From CAYXVJ01 sp964558445 (GTDB lineage Bacteria; Bacillota; Clostridia; Saccharofermentanales; Fastidiosipilaceae): 6,106 nt of DNA. Location: contig CAZLEA010000072.1 in NCBI GenBank assembly GCA_964558445.1, positions 1 to 6,106 of the forward strand, given 5' to 3'. Each line of letters starts with the position of its first letter. Position 1 is the first letter of the stretch. The translations under genes were made by a program, and so were the position numbers. A model generated the notes under the pieces. The model saw nothing but the letters and a program-made list of their open reading frames with translations. It searched no databases and had not been told where the DNA came from. This document shows, in pieces, positions 4,057-6,106 of the stretch.

Positions 4057-6106
4057 CTGACGTTCAACAAGAACATCGCGCGCATCACCACCGAGTCGGA
4101 CCCGTACAGTATCTACCAGGCGTCAAGCGACTTCCAATCCTATCTCTATGAGAACAGCAGTATCTCCGCTGTCTTCCTCTATGATCCGATCGATAAGATG
4201 ATTATCTCGAGTGCGGGCTATCTCGACGCCGAATACTATTACTCCCTCTATTATCCGGACATCATGGCGGACTTCGAGACCTTCCAGACACAGTTGTTGG
4301 CAGAGGGCTATCGCAACGAGATCTATCTGGAGACCGCTCAGGGCACGCCGTTCATCGCCTTCACTCAGAAGGTCATCCCGAGGAATTCGATGCGCGAGAT
4401 GCAGGCGACAATCATCTTGAACCCGGCATACCTCATCGATCGTATGGAGTATCTGCGCTGGGACGAGGCCATCTCGATCGCCATACAATATGATAACGGG
4501 AGGGTCTTGGCCAAGGCAGGCCCGATGGCAGAGCTTGCCGACAGACGCACCGGGAACGAGGCCAATTATAACGTCCACACGGATACGATCGACGGCGAGG
4601 ACTACGGCATCTTCACCACGAAGTCCAATTCGACTTCCTGGGACTATGTCACGTATGTCCCGAACAAGGTGATGTACCAGGGTGCGGACAAGATTGGACT
4701 CAGCATGGTCATCACGATTCTCTTACTGTCTACGGTGGGGATGGTGCTTGCGTATCGCTTTGCTGTTAAGAATTACAAGCCGCTTCGCGAAACGATCGAC
4801 GACATGGCCCTGCAGCTAGAGACACCGCTCGACACACTACAAGACAGCAACGAGTATCAGTGGCTGAAGACGGCGATGGCGACATATTCCGACCGCTTCC
4901 GAGCGAACGCCGAGATGTTGAAGGACTACAATCTGTATGTCAAGAATCACCTGCTCTTCCGCCTGCTCGAGACGCCGTTTAGCGTCGACCGAGATCACCG
5001 AGAACTCCAACGAATCGATTGGCCGTTCGCCCTGCCCTACTTCCTCGTCGTGAACTTCTACTATACGAACGCGCAGGCTGTCTCCATCTCTGCCTCGATC
5101 GAACAGGGCAAGCGGGCGATCAGCCTCGCCATCTTGTCTAGTTTCGACAGCCTCGCCAGAGAGCAGTATCCGATCGAGATGATCGACATGAGCGACCGCG
5201 TCTCGGCCATCTTGAACCTCGCGGATCGTCGAAACGAGAGTATCGAGCAAGTCCGTGAACTCGTACTTCGCTGCCAAGAGGCACTCGAAGAGGACATGGG
5301 CATCACGATTCGGGCTTCGCTCGGGACGATACACGCGGGTATCGCCGAGATTTATCTCTCATCTAATGAGGCCAAGGAAGCAGGCGACTTCATCTCATCT
5401 CAAGATGAAGATAGCATCGTACTCTACGACGAGATCAAGAACTTGCGACTTGCGTATCGCTATCCGATCGAACAAGAGCAGCAGATTGTCAATCATATCC
5501 TGGGCGGTCAAGAGGACCAGGCGATCGCTGTCGCCAAGCGCGTCTTCCGCCAGAACGATTCGTTTCTCACCGGTGACATGTACAAGTGCCTGACGCTAGA
5601 CATGCTCGGCACAATTATCAAGGCAGCCAATCAGACGGATACGCCGGATATCATCCACCAGATCAATATCACGGAGATCGTGTCACACGAGCAGAGTCAG
5701 AAGCAACTGCTTCGGGCAATCTCCACGATCACCCAAGATGTCATCAGCAAGCGCTCCTCGTCGAAGAAGAACGCTCTACTGGTCAGCAGCGTCAAGCAAT
5801 TCGTGGAGGAGCACTATAGCGACGCCGAGATGAACGTTTCCGGTATAGGCAAGCACTTCTATCTGACACCCGCCTATCTCTCCTCGATCTTCAGAGACGA
5901 GACCGGCATCTCGCTTCTCGACTACATCAATCAAGTCCGCATCGAGGCCAGCAAGCAGCTCCTCTTGAAGCGGATGAACGTCAACGATGTCGCCCTCGAG
6001 GTTGGTTACAAGGCAAGTGGTTCGTTTATCCGCAGCTTCAAGAAGGTGGTCGGCACGACACCCGGGCAGTGGGCTGCAAGCGACGAGTCGTACGGTGAGA
6101 TGGCCT
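4057..6106 (+). CDS. Membrane-bound AraC-family transcriptional regulator with extracytoplasmic Cache-like sensor (partial, both ends missing)
   Basis: One frame is open for 683 codons from the gap to the window edge. Counting the first visible codon as 1, residues 1-212 are an extracytoplasmic sensor region resembling dCache domains (SISAVFLYDP near 35-44, SWDYVTYVPNKVMY before the membrane). A transmembrane helix spans about 213-233, followed by the juxtamembrane NYKPLRETIDD and a helical linker. Residues about 325-440 look like the degenerate GGDEF-like domain of such regulators, with SLGTIHAGIAEIYLSSNEA at 421-439. The AraC DNA-binding domain is at about 579-675: YLTPAYLSSIFRDETG forms the first helix-turn-helix, and VNDVALEVGY with SFIRSFKKVVGTTPGQW the second. 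The first membrane helix must lie in the gap. The stop is beyond the window, probably close, since the AraC domain is essentially complete. It probably senses an external ligand and controls the divergent transporter genes (inference). Confidence 0.93.
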   Translation, partial: MTFNKNIARITTESDPYSIYQASSDFQSYLYENSSISAVFLYDPIDKMIISSAGYLDAEYYYSLYYPDIMADFETFQTQLLAEGYRNEIYLETAQGTPFIAFTQKVIPRNSMREMQATIILNPAYLIDRMEYLRWDEAISIAIQYDNGRVLAKAGPMAELADRRTGNEANYNVHTDTIDGEDYGIFTTKSNSTSWDYVTYVPNKVMYQGADKIGLSMVITILLLSTVGMVLAYRFAVKNYKPLRETIDDMALQLETPLDTLQDSNEYQWLKTAMATYSDRFRANAEMLKDYNLYVKNHLLFRLLETPFSVDRDHRELQRIDWPFALPYFLVVNFYYTNAQAVSISASIEQGKRAISLAILSSFDSLAREQYPIEMIDMSDRVSAILNLADRRNESIEQVRELVLRCQEALEEDMGITIRASLGTIHAGIAEIYLSSNEAKEAGDFISSQDEDSIVLYDEIKNLRLAYRYPIEQEQQIVNHILGGQEDQAIAVAKRVFRQNDSFLTGDMYKCLTLDMLGTIIKAANQTDTPDIIHQINITEIVSHEQSQKQLLRAISTITQDVISKRSSSKKNALLVSSVKQFVEEHYSDAEMNVSGIGKHFYLTPAYLSSIFRDETGISLLDYINQVRIEASKQLLLKRMNVNDVALEVGYKASGSFIRSFKKVVGTTPGQWAASDESYGEMA

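Noticed and set aside
4123..4578. Minus-strand 151-residue open frame in the sensor region
   Set aside because: It is antisense to the Cache-like domain of the regulator, with no Shine-Dalgarno and no family resemblance.
4837..5334. Minus-strand 165-residue open frame within the regulator
   Set aside because: It lies opposite the continuous regulator frame, which carries recognisable domains. Its composition is that expected of an antisense shadow.
1..6106. Mobile elements, CRISPR arrays, tRNA or rRNA genes
   Set aside because: No transposase-like frame, regularly spaced repeat array or recognisable structural RNA was seen on either strand.

Overview
The window holds a classic Bacillota-type sugar-uptake locus with two opposing transcription units. 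Three genes lie on the minus strand, read in the order lipoprotein solute-binding protein (2000-3694), LplB-type permease (927-1868), LplC-type permease (26-913). Facing the other way is a large AraC-family regulator with an extracytoplasmic sensor domain (4057 to the right edge, 6106), interrupted at its start by a run of exactly 100 N (3957-4056) and cut off at its end by the window edge. The regulator frame is open from the gap to the last base, with no visible start or stop.

The organism is probably a Gram-positive Bacillota member (Paenibacillaceae or Clostridia-like). The reasons are purine-rich Shine-Dalgarno sites at seven to eight bases from each start, a lipobox-anchored binding protein of the LipO/YtcQ type, LplB/LplC-type permeases, and a membrane-bound one-component AraC regulator of the kind common in those groups. 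The sequence does not allow a genus call.

Layout from left to right: LplC-type permease; a 13-base gap in which the Shine-Dalgarno of that gene overlaps the stop of the preceding one; LplB-type permease; a 131-base intercistronic stretch with two stem-loops; binding protein; a 262-base divergent control region; the assembly gap; the regulator. The control region is the most informative non-coding part. It carries a strong plus-strand promoter for the regulator (TTGTCA, 17 bases, TATAAT), candidate minus-strand promoters for the transporter, a 13-base direct repeat at 20-base spacing, a 16-base palindrome, and a long bulged stem-loop just ahead of the binding-protein Shine-Dalgarno.

Probable working model (inference): the binding protein captures an oligosaccharide or similar solute outside the cell, the two permeases form the membrane channel, and an ATPase encoded elsewhere powers it (no ATPase is in the window). 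The regulator would sense a ligand outside the membrane through its Cache-like domain and control the transporter through its C-terminal AraC DNA-binding domain. The substrate cannot be read from this sequence. I see no clearly new system here; the points worth a second look are the repeats and RNA structure in the control region and the broken regulator model.
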